64,000 bases of DNA from Marisediminitalea lipolytica (lineage in GTDB: Bacteria; Pseudomonadota; Gammaproteobacteria; Enterobacterales; Alteromonadaceae), in the NCBI RefSeq assembly GCF_001758465.1, contig NZ_MJIC01000006.1:1-64000 (forward strand), in the 5' to 3' direction. Both the position numbers and the translations under genes were made by a program. The notes under the pieces are model-generated. The model worked only from the letters and a program-made list of their open reading frames with translations, ran no database searches and was not told the origin of the DNA. How positions within the stretch are numbered: the first letter of the stretch is position 1; every line of letters starts with the position of its first letter. Positions 55,701 to 63,927 of the stretch are shown one piece after another.

Positions 55701-56645
55701 GACTTGGACAGTCTTAAAGACCGTTTGCAGGGCCGGGTTAAAGAAACCTTTGAACAGGCTGCAACGCCCGAACTGGAGCGTAAAAACCTGACGGAATGGG
55801 ACTTTGACAGTCTGCCTGCCAGTTTTACCCAAAAGCATGGCGGTTTTGAAGTGCAGGCGTTTCCGGCGCTGGTTAATCATAATGGTCGCGTGGATATTGA
55901 ACTTGTGGCTGAACAGGAGAAAGCTGAAACCTTGCATCAACAGGGGCTTAATCGACTGTTAATGCTGAGTATGCCGTCACCGGTCAGCTATCTGGAACAA
56001 AAGTTACCCAACAAGGCTAAGCTGGGGCTGTATTTTAACCCCTTCGGGCAGATTAAGGCGCTGATTGATGATTGTATTTTAGCTGGCATTGATGCGCTGA
56101 GTCGCGATTATCAACGTCAGCATGAACTGACAATTCGTGATAAAGCCAGTTTTAATCAGTGTCTGGACCATGTGCGGGCTAATATCAACGAGTCGGTGCT
56201 GGCTATTGCGCAGCAGGTGGAGACCGGTCTGACGCTGGCTCACCAGTGCCAGAAAAAAATGAAAGGCAAGGTATCGCTGGATATGGTGTCGGGCCTTAAC
56301 CATATAAAACAGCATCTCGGCACACTGGTGTACCCGGGTTTTGTTGCGGAGGTTGGTCAGGCCCGGCTGGCAGACTGGAATCGATACATTAAAGCGCTGG
56401 CTCGCCGGTTAGAAAAATTACCGGTGGATCCTAACCGTGATCGCCTGCAGCAAATCACCCTGGATAAGGTGGAGCAGGCCTATGCGGCCGTATTGAATAA
56501 GTACAATGCAGATAAGGTGCCTGCTGAGCTGCTGGAAGTGCGCTGGATGATTGAAGAGTTGCGCGTATCGCTGTTTGCTCAGCAGTTAGGCACGGCTTAT
56601 CCGATTTCTGCCAAACGGGTATTAAGTGTTATCGAAACACATTAA
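52734..56645 (+). CDS. hrpA: ATP-dependent RNA helicase HrpA
   Basis: This 1303-residue protein is full-length HrpA: Walker A GETGSGKTTQIP (about residue 101), DEAH box IIDEAHERSLNIDF, motif III SATID, motif VI QRAGRCGRVSEG, and the HrpA C-terminal DUF3418 region extending to the end. HrpA rescues stalled ribosomes and remodels RNA. ATG 52749 is an alternative start 15 bases downstream. Confidence 0.93.
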   Translation: MSLAFMSKPSPISALLSQLPQCLIKDRFPLRRQLQRLAKADLSEPTNQQQLERVIERINGSVERCAARAASIPQIDYPPLPVSDRKDDIKQAIADNQVVIIAGETGSGKTTQIPKICLELGRGVAGTIAHTQPRRLAARSVANRIADELNTTLGDLVGFKIRFSDQVSDNSVVKLMTDGMLLAEMQQDRFLNEYDTIIIDEAHERSLNIDFLIGYLKQLLVKRPELKVIITSATIDPERFSRYFNDAPIIEVSGRTFPVEIRYHDPEDAEDDADQVERIIKAVDELMREPPGDILVFLSGEREIRDTQDALSRRQYRHTEIIPLYARLSASEQQRIFQSHSGRRIVLSTNVAETSLTVPGIKYVIDPGTARISRYSARSKVQRLPIEPVSQASANQRAGRCGRVSEGICIRLYSEQDYENRPAFTDPEILRTNLASVILQMASLGLGDINQFDFVQPPDSRQINDGFRLLEEIEAITRHKGRIALTRMGRQISRLPVDPRYARMVVAAGEFNALMEVMVIAAGLSIQDPRERPQDKRAQADEAHSEFADKDSDFIALWNLWVAFREQQKNLSNSQLRKWCHGHFINYLRMREWQDIVSQLRKSVAEIDLRITSQAADYQAIHQALCSGLLSHVGMKDKDREYLGARNTKFMIFPGSGLAKANPKWIVAAELVETSKLFGRMVAKIEPQWLESLGEHLVKRNYSEPHWSKKRGAVTASERVSLFGLPIVAQRYVTYSQIDPATCHQIFIREALVNGETRLRYDFLQDNQALLELADDWEQKTRRRDLVVDEQVLVDFYAEKLPLEVNNDAAFKKWLKRQPDTSFLRLTEQDVFREQPGTSAANAFPDVWQQGNIKLPLSYHFEPNAEDDGVTVNIPLPLLNQVVADGFDWQVPGLREERVVQLIKSLPKRLRRNFVPAPNYAQAALADMRMQEEKSGKPIKLLDALATKLLRMTGVRVEAEDWQLDQIDKHLNMHFAVVDAEQNVLGRGDDLDSLKDRLQGRVKETFEQAATPELERKNLTEWDFDSLPASFTQKHGGFEVQAFPALVNHNGRVDIELVAEQEKAETLHQQGLNRLLMLSMPSPVSYLEQKLPNKAKLGLYFNPFGQIKALIDDCILAGIDALSRDYQRQHELTIRDKASFNQCLDHVRANINESVLAIAQQVETGLTLAHQCQKKMKGKVSLDMVSGLNHIKQHLGTLVYPGFVAEVGQARLADWNRYIKALARRLEKLPVDPNRDRLQQITLDKVEQAYAAVLNKYNADKVPAELLEVRWMIEELRVSLFAQQLGTAYPISAKRVLSVIETH

Positions 56646-56815
56646 TTTAAGCCAAATCAGGCGTTAACGTTAATAAATAAAATTATTTTAAAATTTAGCG
56701 CTGACCGCGCCGGAAATTACATTGACAACTCAGGGATGTCACCCTATAACCTTGTAGGTAGTAGGGTAGTTTTTACCCTTTTGTTTGCAGTTGAGGTGAG
56801 AGGAGAAGTAGTTAA

Positions 56816-57118
56816 ATGTTGGGATACGACGACAAACGCAATTTTTTCAGGATGATGGTTAACTCTCCATGTCAGTTACAAATAATTGACGATGAATCCA
56901 GTCGCACGCTGCAGGCGGTGTGTAAGGATATCAGCGCAACCGGCATGTCGCTGGAAGTCGATGAGCCGTCAATTGAAATCGGTACCGAGGTGAGTGTCAG
57001 CATCGACTCCACCAGTTCACAAATTCCTTCTCTGTCAGCTGTGGCCAAAGTGGTCCGTTGTGTACCAGAGTCTGACAGCAGCTGCATCGTTGGCGTTGAA
57101 ATTTCTGAAATGAAATAA
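56816..57118 (+). CDS. PilZ-domain c-di-GMP-binding protein
   Basis: This 100-residue stand-alone PilZ protein has both ligand motifs intact: RxxxR at R8-R12 (RNFFR) and DxSxxG at D38-G43 (DISATG). The rest forms the expected beta barrel. It should bind c-di-GMP, so it is an output device. It lies some 9.4 kb from the degenerate GGDEF gene. No downstream partner is identifiable from neighbours. Confidence 0.88.
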   Translation: MLGYDDKRNFFRMMVNSPCQLQIIDDESSRTLQAVCKDISATGMSLEVDEPSIEIGTEVSVSIDSTSSQIPSLSAVAKVVRCVPESDSSCIVGVEISEMK

Positions 57119-57178
57119 CCTGTGTTTACGCAAAGCTTGCGCTACCTTTTTGTAGGCAGCGCATAGCGCGCGCCAGGG

Positions 57179-58366
57179 TTACAGCACCCGGCAGACCAGT
57201 CCTTTCAGGTAGTAACCTTCCGGATAGTTAAGACCAACGGGGTGGTCCGGGGCTTGCGATAAGTGCTCCAGGATTTGTACCCGTTTGCCAGCATCCAGTG
57301 CAGCGTCTGCCACAATCTTCTGAAACAACGATTGCTCCATTAATCCCGAACAGCTGAAGGTCAGCAAAATTCCACCTGGTTTTACAGCGTGAATGCCATA
57401 CATATTGATATCTTTATAACCACGACAAGCACGCTTTAATGAGGCTTTGCTATCTACAAATTTAGGCGGATCCAAAATCACCATATCAAACTGCTGTTGG
57501 TCACGATGGTAGTTGCGCAGTACCTCAAATACATCGCCCTTTACCTGGGTACATTGTTCTGGCTGATAGCCATTAAGTGCAATATGGCGGCTTGCCATAT
57601 CCAGCGCCGGTTGCGAAACATCCACATTGGTCACGTGAGCGGCACCGCCATTTAGTGCATAACAGGCAAAAGTACCGGTATAACTAAAACAGTTCAGTAC
57701 GTGGGCGTCCTTTGCGTAGCGGCTGGCAGCCAGCCGGTTTTCCCGCTGATCCAGATAAAAACCGGTTTTATGACCAATATGCGGATCAACCAGTATTTTT
57801 ACGCCGTGCTCAATAATTTCTACTTCCTTGGGGATATCGCCATGCAAGGTTTGGATAAGCGGTTCCAGGCCTTCTTTGGTTCGTACGTCCACATCGCTGC
57901 GTTCAAAAACAGCTACATCGGGTAACAGCTTTTGTAACGCCCAGACTATTTTGTCGCGGTGTTTGTCGGCGCCAGCACTCAGTAATTGCAGCACAGCAAG
58001 ATTATCGTACAGGTCGATAGTAACGCCCGGCAGGCCATCGGATTCGGCAGCCACCAGCCGGCAAGCATTGGTTTCTGCCTGTTGCATCAGGCGTTGACGT
58101 AATAGCCAGGCTTGTTCGATGCGGCGCAGGAAAAAGGCGTTATCAACCACTTCCTGTTGATCGAAGGTCCAGATACGCACCCGGATTTGTGACGCAGGGG
58201 AATAGGCGCCACGGCCTAACCACTGACCATCAGATGCCACCACATCTACGGTATCACCAACCCGGCAACGGCCTTTTACGTTGGCAATAGCGCCATCGAA
58301 AACCCAGGGGTGGTGACGTTTTAGCGACTTCTCGCGACCTTCTTGTAATATTACTGTGGCAGGCAT
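57179..58366 (-). CDS. rlmI: 23S rRNA (cytosine-1962-C5)-methyltransferase RlmI
   Basis: This 395-residue protein has an N-terminal PUA domain (about 1-80: HPWVFDGAIANVKGRC) and a Rossmann methyltransferase domain with LNCFSYTGTFACYALNGGA as motif I and MVILDPPKFVDSKASLKRAC, matching RlmI. It methylates C1962 of 23S rRNA. It stands divergent from the acetyltransferase gene. Confidence 0.9.
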   Translation of the reverse strand: MPATVILQEGREKSLKRHHPWVFDGAIANVKGRCRVGDTVDVVASDGQWLGRGAYSPASQIRVRIWTFDQQEVVDNAFFLRRIEQAWLLRQRLMQQAETNACRLVAAESDGLPGVTIDLYDNLAVLQLLSAGADKHRDKIVWALQKLLPDVAVFERSDVDVRTKEGLEPLIQTLHGDIPKEVEIIEHGVKILVDPHIGHKTGFYLDQRENRLAASRYAKDAHVLNCFSYTGTFACYALNGGAAHVTNVDVSQPALDMASRHIALNGYQPEQCTQVKGDVFEVLRNYHRDQQQFDMVILDPPKFVDSKASLKRACRGYKDINMYGIHAVKPGGILLTFSCSGLMEQSLFQKIVADAALDAGKRVQILEHLSQAPDHPVGLNYPEGYYLKGLVCRVL

Positions 58367-58452
58367 ATGCTGACTTTCATCTTGTTTAAACCGGCGCGCA
58401 GTATACTGTTTATTGTTCCTGCCTGCACGGTTCTCTTGGGAGGAATTCCGCT

Positions 58453-58884
58453 ATTACTACGCCGTCATTTACGATAACCAGTTCACTGGCCGATATGGAT
58501 TTTCAAACTATTTATGACTTTATTCGTACCAGCTATTGGGCGCAAAACATCCCGGATACGACATTAATCAAGGCGTTACAAAACTCCGTGTGTTTTGCTG
58601 CGCTCACAGCAGCGGGTGAAACCGTTGGTTTTGCCAGGGTTATAACTGACAAAGCCACCTTTGGTTATCTGGCCGATGTATTCGTGCTGGAGGCATTCCG
58701 AGGGCAGGGTATAAGCCGGTTACTGATGGATGCGGTGGTTGCCCATCCTGAATTACAAGGGCTCAGACGATTTATGCTGGCTACCTGGGATGCCCATGGC
58801 TTATATAAAAAATATGGTTTTACCCCGGTGGAGGATGCCAGCCCGTTAATGCAAATCTGGCACCCGGATATTTATAAAAAATGA
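58453..58884 (+). CDS. GNAT-family acetyltransferase with probable ATT start
   Basis: The 143-residue frame starts at ATT 58453, 9 bp after a strong GGGAGGA ribosome binding site. The first ATG is at 58495. Starting there would delete 14 residues (TTPSFTITSSLADMDFQTIY region) that include the first GNAT strand, whereas the longer form is normal for the family (YDFIRTSYWAQNIPDTTLIK, then YLADVFVLEAFRGQGISRLL with RGQGIS loop). No other ATG, GTG or TTG exists between. It is coupled to the next gene by an ATGA overlap at 58881. Confidence 0.75.
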   Translation: MTTPSFTITSSLADMDFQTIYDFIRTSYWAQNIPDTTLIKALQNSVCFAALTAAGETVGFARVITDKATFGYLADVFVLEAFRGQGISRLLMDAVVAHPELQGLRRFMLATWDAHGLYKKYGFTPVEDASPLMQIWHPDIYKK

Positions 58885-59870
58885 GTGTTTCAATGCAATT
58901 TATTCAACATACCGAAGGCGATATGGACGGCGGTTTGTCGCTGCAGTCATGCGATACGCCAGTTCCTGCATCATCTCAGGTTTTAGTTAAGGTAAGCGCT
59001 TTTGCAGTAAATCGGGCTGATTTACTGCAACGGGCTGGTCATTACCCGCCGCCCAAAGGGGAAAGCCCGATTCTGGGTCTTGAAGTGTGCGGTGTGATTG
59101 AATCAGTTGGCAGCGAAGTCAGTGGCTGGCAAACAGGGCAGCGCGTGTGCGCGATTGTGTCTGGCGGCGGTTATGCCGAGTATGTGGCCATTGAAGCCAG
59201 TCATCTGATAGCGGTACCCGATATGCTTTCTGATGCAGAAGCGGCCGGGCTAAGTGAGGTGTTTCTTACTGCTTATCAGGCGCTTCGCTGGGTTGGGGAA
59301 TTACAAAACGGTCAGAAAGCGCTTATTCACGCAGGTGCCAGTGGCGTAGGCCTGGCGGCCTTACAACTGTGTAAACTATGGGACATCGCCACGGCAACAA
59401 CCGCTTCTTCAGAGGCCAAACTGGCTGCTTGTCAGCAAGCAGGTGCCAGCATTCTGGTGAACTACAAACAGGCTGATTTTGTCCCTGCGGTAAAAGAGCA
59501 ATGGCCTGGTGGGGTCAATATGGTACTGGATATGGTGGGCGGTGATTATCTTAACCGCAACCTCAAGGTACTGGCGATGGATGGTTCGGTGGTTTATCTG
59601 GCTATGATGGCCGGACGCTTTGCCGACAAGCTGGATATGGCTCTGATGCTGGGCAAACGCGCCAGTGTGAAAGGTACTACGTTGCGTAATCGTGACGTGG
59701 ATTATAAAGCCCGTCTGGTTGCGGCGTTCAGCAAGGAATGCCTGCCTGCCTTTACCCGCGGTGAATTAAAAGTACCCCTTGATACGGTCTATTGTGTTAG
59801 CGACGTTGAACAGGCGCATCAGCAGGTACTAAGTAACAACACCCAGGGCAAGGTGGTTATTGCCTGGTAA
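58881..59870 (+). CDS. NAD(P)H-quinone oxidoreductase, zinc-independent MDR family
   Basis: This 329-residue protein is of the PIG3/quinone-oxidoreductase group: AVNRADLLQRAGHYPPPKGE, LGLEVCGVIESVGSEV, and the nucleotide-binding LIHAGASGVGLAALQLC. It lacks zinc ligands. ATG 58893 is a possible second start. It reduces quinones or detoxifies enones. It overlaps the acetyltransferase gene by 4 bp, suggesting one operon. Confidence 0.9.
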   Translation: MSVSMQFIQHTEGDMDGGLSLQSCDTPVPASSQVLVKVSAFAVNRADLLQRAGHYPPPKGESPILGLEVCGVIESVGSEVSGWQTGQRVCAIVSGGGYAEYVAIEASHLIAVPDMLSDAEAAGLSEVFLTAYQALRWVGELQNGQKALIHAGASGVGLAALQLCKLWDIATATTASSEAKLAACQQAGASILVNYKQADFVPAVKEQWPGGVNMVLDMVGGDYLNRNLKVLAMDGSVVYLAMMAGRFADKLDMALMLGKRASVKGTTLRNRDVDYKARLVAAFSKECLPAFTRGELKVPLDTVYCVSDVEQAHQQVLSNNTQGKVVIAW

Positions 59871-59915
59871 GGTCTGCCAGCGTTTTTTTGAGTAATTTTT
59901 TCGTCAGGAGACATC

Positions 59916-60776
59916 ATGAGTGAACAATATGTGCCACCCAAAGTGTGGGTAAATGACACTGCCGGTGGTAACAAATGGGCAAATATTAATAGTCCGGTAT
60001 CCGGCGCACGCTTTGAGCGTGAACTGCCGGTAGGCGAGCACCCTTTGCAGTTATATTCGTTGGGTACGCCTAATGGCCAAAAGGTCACCATTATGCTGGA
60101 AGAGCTGCTGGCCGCTGGTATTAGCGAAGCAGAATATGATGCCTTTTTAATTAATATCGGCGATTCTGATCAGTTTTCTTCGGGTTTTGTTGAGGTAAAT
60201 CCCAATTCAAAAATTCCGGCACTGGTAGACCGAACGGGCGAGCAGCCGGTTAACGTATTTGAATCCGCCTCTATTCTGGTATATCTGGCCGAGAAATTCG
60301 GCCTGTTTTTACCCGCCGAAGGCGTGGCCAGAACCAAAACCTTTAACTGGTTGTTCTGGGCTCAGGGTTCAGCGCCGTTTTTAGGTGGTGGCTTTGGCCA
60401 CTTTTATGCCTACGCTGATGAAAAACAAGAATACCCGATTAATCGTTTTGCCATGGAAGCCAAACGCCAACTGGATGTGCTGGATAAACACCTGGCACAA
60501 AATACTTACGTAGCCGGGGATGAGTACACCATTGCGGATATGGCTATCTGGCCATGGTATGGCTGTATGGCACTTGGCAAGATGTATAATGCCGCAGAGT
60601 TTTTGCAGGTGCATACGTACACTAACGTGGTCCGCTGGGCACAGATGCTGGAAGCTCGTGAGGCGGTGCAACGGGGGCGGATTGTAAACCGTACCTTCGG
60701 TGAAGAGTGGGAGCAGCTGCGTGAACGTCATCAAGCCGCTGACATCGATAAAGTGCTGGCGCAAAGACCAGCCTGA
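59916..60776 (+). CDS. yghU: YghU-type glutathione S-transferase
   Basis: This 286-residue protein matches YghU: LGTPNGQKVTIMLEELLAAG, NPNSKIPALVDRTGEQPVNV and ESASILVYLAEKFGLFLP make the thioredoxin fold, and a helical C-terminal domain follows. The family has unusual disulfide-bond oxidoreductase activity with two glutathiones. A CAGGAG ribosome binding site lies before ATG 59916. The gene ends before a terminator. Confidence 0.92.
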   Translation: MSEQYVPPKVWVNDTAGGNKWANINSPVSGARFERELPVGEHPLQLYSLGTPNGQKVTIMLEELLAAGISEAEYDAFLINIGDSDQFSSGFVEVNPNSKIPALVDRTGEQPVNVFESASILVYLAEKFGLFLPAEGVARTKTFNWLFWAQGSAPFLGGGFGHFYAYADEKQEYPINRFAMEAKRQLDVLDKHLAQNTYVAGDEYTIADMAIWPWYGCMALGKMYNAAEFLQVHTYTNVVRWAQMLEAREAVQRGRIVNRTFGEEWEQLRERHQAADIDKVLAQRPA

Positions 60777-60788
60777 TATGACTAACCG

Positions 60789-60815
60789 AAGCGCCCCAAT
60801 TATGGGGCGCTTTTC
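60789..60815. terminator. Bidirectional rho-independent terminator
   Basis: GCGCCCC-AATTAT-GGGGCGC (60791-60810) is followed by TTTT in the plus direction and AAG-rich sequence on the other side. It lies 13 bp after the yghU stop and just outside the convergent rnhA stop. Confidence 0.85.
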
Positions 60816-60817
60816 AT

Positions 60818-61282
60818 TTAGGGCTGGTAGCCGGTATCTTCTTTTGTGGGGGCCTCGGCTGCACTGCGGGCTAAGTCGTCGCAGCGTTCGTTTTCGGGGT
60901 GGCCGCTGTGACCTTTAACCCAGTGCCAGTTAACCTCATGGGGCTTAATGGCTTCGTCCAGCGCCTGCCATAAGTCGGCATTCTTTACGGGCTTTTTATC
61001 CTTGGTGCGCCAACCGTTACGCCGCCAGTTGTGGATCCACTGGTTAATGCCATTTTTTACATACTGACTATCTGTGGTGAGTTCCACCTGGCAGGGTTTA
61101 GTAAGTAAGTTGAGGGCCTCGATGGTTGCGAGTAATTCCATGCGGTTGTTGGTAGTGAGAGTAAATCCCTCGCTGATTTCCTTACGGTGCTTACCGTAAA
61201 TCAAAATTGCCCCATAGCCGCCAGGGCCAGGATTGCCTAAACAAGAGCCGTCAGTATAGATATGCACAGGTTGTTGGGCCAC
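60818..61282 (-). CDS. rnhA: Ribonuclease HI
   Basis: This 154-residue protein is RNase HI with catalytic D11, E49, D71, H125 and D135 visible ([60 protein letters not shown]). It degrades RNA in RNA-DNA hybrids. The GTG start at 61282 follows AGGAG. It is divergent from dnaQ, the arrangement found in many gammaproteobacteria. Confidence 0.95.
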   Translation of the reverse strand: MAQQPVHIYTDGSCLGNPGPGGYGAILIYGKHRKEISEGFTLTTNNRMELLATIEALNLLTKPCQVELTTDSQYVKNGINQWIHNWRRNGWRTKDKKPVKNADLWQALDEAIKPHEVNWHWVKGHSGHPENERCDDLARSAAEAPTKEDTGYQP

Positions 61283-61368
61283 GAATTCTCCTTTTTTTAA
61301 CCTCAAGCGTGGTCACTTGGCAGTGGCTTGGTATACTACCGCAATCAGCAACAAGATAAGAGTGGTTT

Positions 61369-62061
61369 ATGCGCCAAATCGTACTGGATACAGAAACAAC
61401 AGGTATTGACCCTAAAGAAGGCCACCGAATAATTGAGATTGGTTGTGTTGAGGTTATCAACCGCCGTCTGACCGGCAATCATTTCCATGTTTATATTAAC
61501 CCCAAGCGGGAAATTGAACAGGAAGCCATTGAGGTGCACGGTATCACTAATGAGTTTCTCGCCGACAAACCGGTGTTTGCCGACGTGGCTGATGAATTTA
61601 TAGAGTTTATTCGTGGCGGACAGCTGGTGATCCACAACGCGCCGTTTGACGTGGGCTTTATGGATCATGAATTTGCCATGCACGGGCCAACGGCCAATGT
61701 AAAAACCAAAGAAATTTGCGGCGTGCTGGATACCCTGGTGCTGGCCCGTGACATGCACCCGGGTCAGAAAAACAACCTCGATGCTTTATGTAAACGCTAT
61801 GGTATAGATAACAGTCACCGGGAGTTACACGGCGCATTGCTGGATGCTGAGATCCTGGCTGATGTGTATCTGATGATGACGGGCGGGCAGACTGACCTTA
61901 ACCTCAGCGGTAACAGCCAGGCCAACACCGGCGGTGCGGAAGTGATCCGTCGCATCCCGCGTAACGGAAATAAATTAAAGGTTATTCAAGCTACTGCCGA
62001 TGAATTAACACAACATGAAGCGCGTCTGGACCTGGTGCAAAATCCAATCTGGCGCCAGTAA
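61369..62061 (+). CDS. dnaQ: DNA polymerase III epsilon subunit (proofreading exonuclease)
   Basis: This 230-residue protein is DnaQ: VLDTETTGIDPKEGHRIIEI with D7 and E9, IHNAPFDVGFMDHEF, and SHRELHGALLDAEILADVYL with the Exo III residues. The C-terminal part (about 185-230) fits the alpha-binding segment. It is divergent from rnhA and followed by a TIGR03503-type gene. Confidence 0.95.
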   Translation: MRQIVLDTETTGIDPKEGHRIIEIGCVEVINRRLTGNHFHVYINPKREIEQEAIEVHGITNEFLADKPVFADVADEFIEFIRGGQLVIHNAPFDVGFMDHEFAMHGPTANVKTKEICGVLDTLVLARDMHPGQKNNLDALCKRYGIDNSHRELHGALLDAEILADVYLMMTGGQTDLNLSGNSQANTGGAEVIRRIPRNGNKLKVIQATADELTQHEARLDLVQNPIWRQ

Positions 62062-62094
62062 TCCGGCGATTTTTGCCAACACAGGGCGAATTGG

Positions 62095-63519
62095 GTGAGT
62101 AAAGCAATACTGACAATCTTAGGACTGATACTGGCCTTTTCGGTAACCGCTCAGGAGCCAGTGGACACGCCGGCGGAAAATACGGCTGCACAAAGCGAGA
62201 AAGCCTCGCCAATTGAATTGATTGGCAGTGAATACGAAAACGGGATTAAGTTATTACAGAATCGTTTTCGGATTGATCACAATGTGGAAGAAGTCACTAT
62301 GGTGTTCTTCCGCGAGTTTGGTTCTGCGCCGGTGGTACTGGTTCGCCCCGACGGCTCCAAAATATTTCAGAGTCAGGTAGATGGAAAAGACATCTTCTGG
62401 TTCGATTCTGATACCTACGACATGATCAGCATTAAAAATCCGGTGCCCGGACCGTGGCAGGCCGTTGGTCAGATCCTGCAGGGCAGTAGAGTAATGGTGT
62501 TGTCGGATATCGCTTTACATGCGGATCCTCTGCCGCCAATTTTATTTTCCGGTGAAATCCTTAAGCAAACTGCGTATCTCACCAATGGTGACAAGCCCAT
62601 CGACTACAGTCAGTTTCGGGATGTGGTTGAGCTGACCATCGACTTAGTCAGTACCAATAACCCCAACTACGACAACTTTGGTGCTGATGATCACCAAATC
62701 GCTACCTTTGAAGACAATGGCCGGGGTATGGACGAGGCGCCGCTGGACGGTGTGTTTACCGGCCAGTTTAACCTGAACGTGCCAGCAGGCGAGTGGCAAC
62801 CTATATTCCGTGTTACCACACCCATGTTTACCCGTGAACAGGTCGATCCGCCACTGCGCCTTTATCCTAATCCGGTAAAAATTAATGTTGAGCTGGATGG
62901 CGGTGGTAATGATTACCATAAACTGCTGATAGATGTTGACCGGGATTTAGTCGATATCAATACCTTACTGGTTGACGGCAAAGTGCGATACCCCAATGCC
63001 GATGTGCGTAATTTCTCGCTGACAGAGCTGGGTAGTGATACCCGCGAATATCTGATCATTGCCTATGACTACGGTATTTTCAGGGTGAAAATGACGGCTT
63101 ACGGTAAAACGGTGAACGGACGGGACTTCATTCTGGATGTGCCCGAATATACGTTTTTAGTTGCTGAACCAGAATTGCCAGAACCCGAGGTCGCAGAATC
63201 CGCTGAACAAAATACAGTAGATGAAGTGATCCCGGAAACACCCGTTGCGCCGCCAGAGCCAGAAGGCATGGATGACGATACGTTGATGATGTGGCTAATC
63301 ATTGTTAATGGCAGCATTATTGGCGTTGGCTTATTAAGCGTAGTGATTATTATTTTACTCAAACGCCGAAAATCAAAAGGCGCAGCAGCAAAGCCAGCCA
63401 AAACTAAAGCAGCTAAAGCACCAGAAAAAGCAAAAGGGACTGATGCCGCAGACGGCGGTGCAGCCAAAGCGGGTTTTCTTGGCAGTCTTTTAGGTAAGTT
63501 TAAAAAGCCTAAAGAATAA
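62095..63519 (+). CDS. TIGR03503-family membrane protein
   Basis: This 474-residue protein has a signal peptide (cleavage about residue 20), a large periplasmic part with DFVSTNNPNYDNFGADDHQI-like and EWQPIFRVTTPMFTREQVDP segments, one membrane helix (about 400-424) and a basic Ala/Lys-rich cytoplasmic tail ending GFLGSLLGKFKKPKE. It matches the Alteromonadales/Vibrionales TIGR03503 family, of unknown function, which typically lies near dnaQ. The start is GTG 62095. Confidence 0.8.
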   Translation: MSKAILTILGLILAFSVTAQEPVDTPAENTAAQSEKASPIELIGSEYENGIKLLQNRFRIDHNVEEVTMVFFREFGSAPVVLVRPDGSKIFQSQVDGKDIFWFDSDTYDMISIKNPVPGPWQAVGQILQGSRVMVLSDIALHADPLPPILFSGEILKQTAYLTNGDKPIDYSQFRDVVELTIDLVSTNNPNYDNFGADDHQIATFEDNGRGMDEAPLDGVFTGQFNLNVPAGEWQPIFRVTTPMFTREQVDPPLRLYPNPVKINVELDGGGNDYHKLLIDVDRDLVDINTLLVDGKVRYPNADVRNFSLTELGSDTREYLIIAYDYGIFRVKMTAYGKTVNGRDFILDVPEYTFLVAEPELPEPEVAESAEQNTVDEVIPETPVAPPEPEGMDDDTLMMWLIIVNGSIIGVGLLSVVIIILLKRRKSKGAAAKPAKTKAAKAPEKAKGTDAADGGAAKAGFLGSLLGKFKKPKE

Positions 63520-63610
63520 CCTGTGGGCCGTGAATTTGCTGGCTTTTCAAACACTATGGCGAATTAACAGGCAAACGATTCAAAGAATGACATTTTCGTG
63601 AAAAAAAGCG

Positions 63611-63639
63611 TTGACTCACCCAAGGGGAATACGTATCAT
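63611..63639 (+). promoter_or_regulatory. Promoter of the tRNA-Asp cluster
   Basis: TTGACT (63611-63616) and TATCAT (63634-63639) are separated by exactly 17 bp, a strong sigma-70 promoter. The following CTGCGCCGC is a GC-rich discriminator, the mark of stringent control of stable RNA genes. Transcription would begin about 60 bp before the first tRNA. Confidence 0.8.
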
Positions 63640-63704
63640 CTGCGCCGCAGTGAGGGACAGGGTAAAGCACTTACCAAGTATCTCGCTGAAATGATTGAAA
63701 ATGT

Positions 63705-63781
63705 GGAGCGGTAGTTCAGTTGGTTAGAATACCGGCCTGTCACGCCGGGGGTCGCGGGTTCGAGTCCCGTCCGCTCCGCCA
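63705..63781 (+). tRNA. tRNA-Asp (GTC)
   Basis: This 77-nt cloverleaf with encoded CCA has anticodon GTC at 63739-63741 (CCTGTCACG), the D arm AGTTCAGTTGGTTAGAAT and the T arm GGGTTCGAGTCCC. The acceptor stem GGAGCGG pairs with CCGCTCC. Confidence 0.95.
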
Positions 63782-63807
63782 CTTTCAATTGTGACTAAAG
63801 GCTTTAT

Positions 63808-63884
63808 GGAGCGGTAGTTCAGTTGGTTAGAATACCGGCCTGTCACGCCGGGGGTCGCGGGTTCGAGTCCCGTCCGCTCCGCCA
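63808..63884 (+). tRNA. tRNA-Asp (GTC)
   Basis: Second copy, identical over all 77 nt to the first. The intergenic spacer is only 26 bp, so it is co-transcribed and processed. Anticodon GTC is in the same position. Confidence 0.95.
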
Positions 63885-63927
63885 TTAGCCTTATTCAAAA
63901 GCGTAAACCACACGCAGATATACCGTT

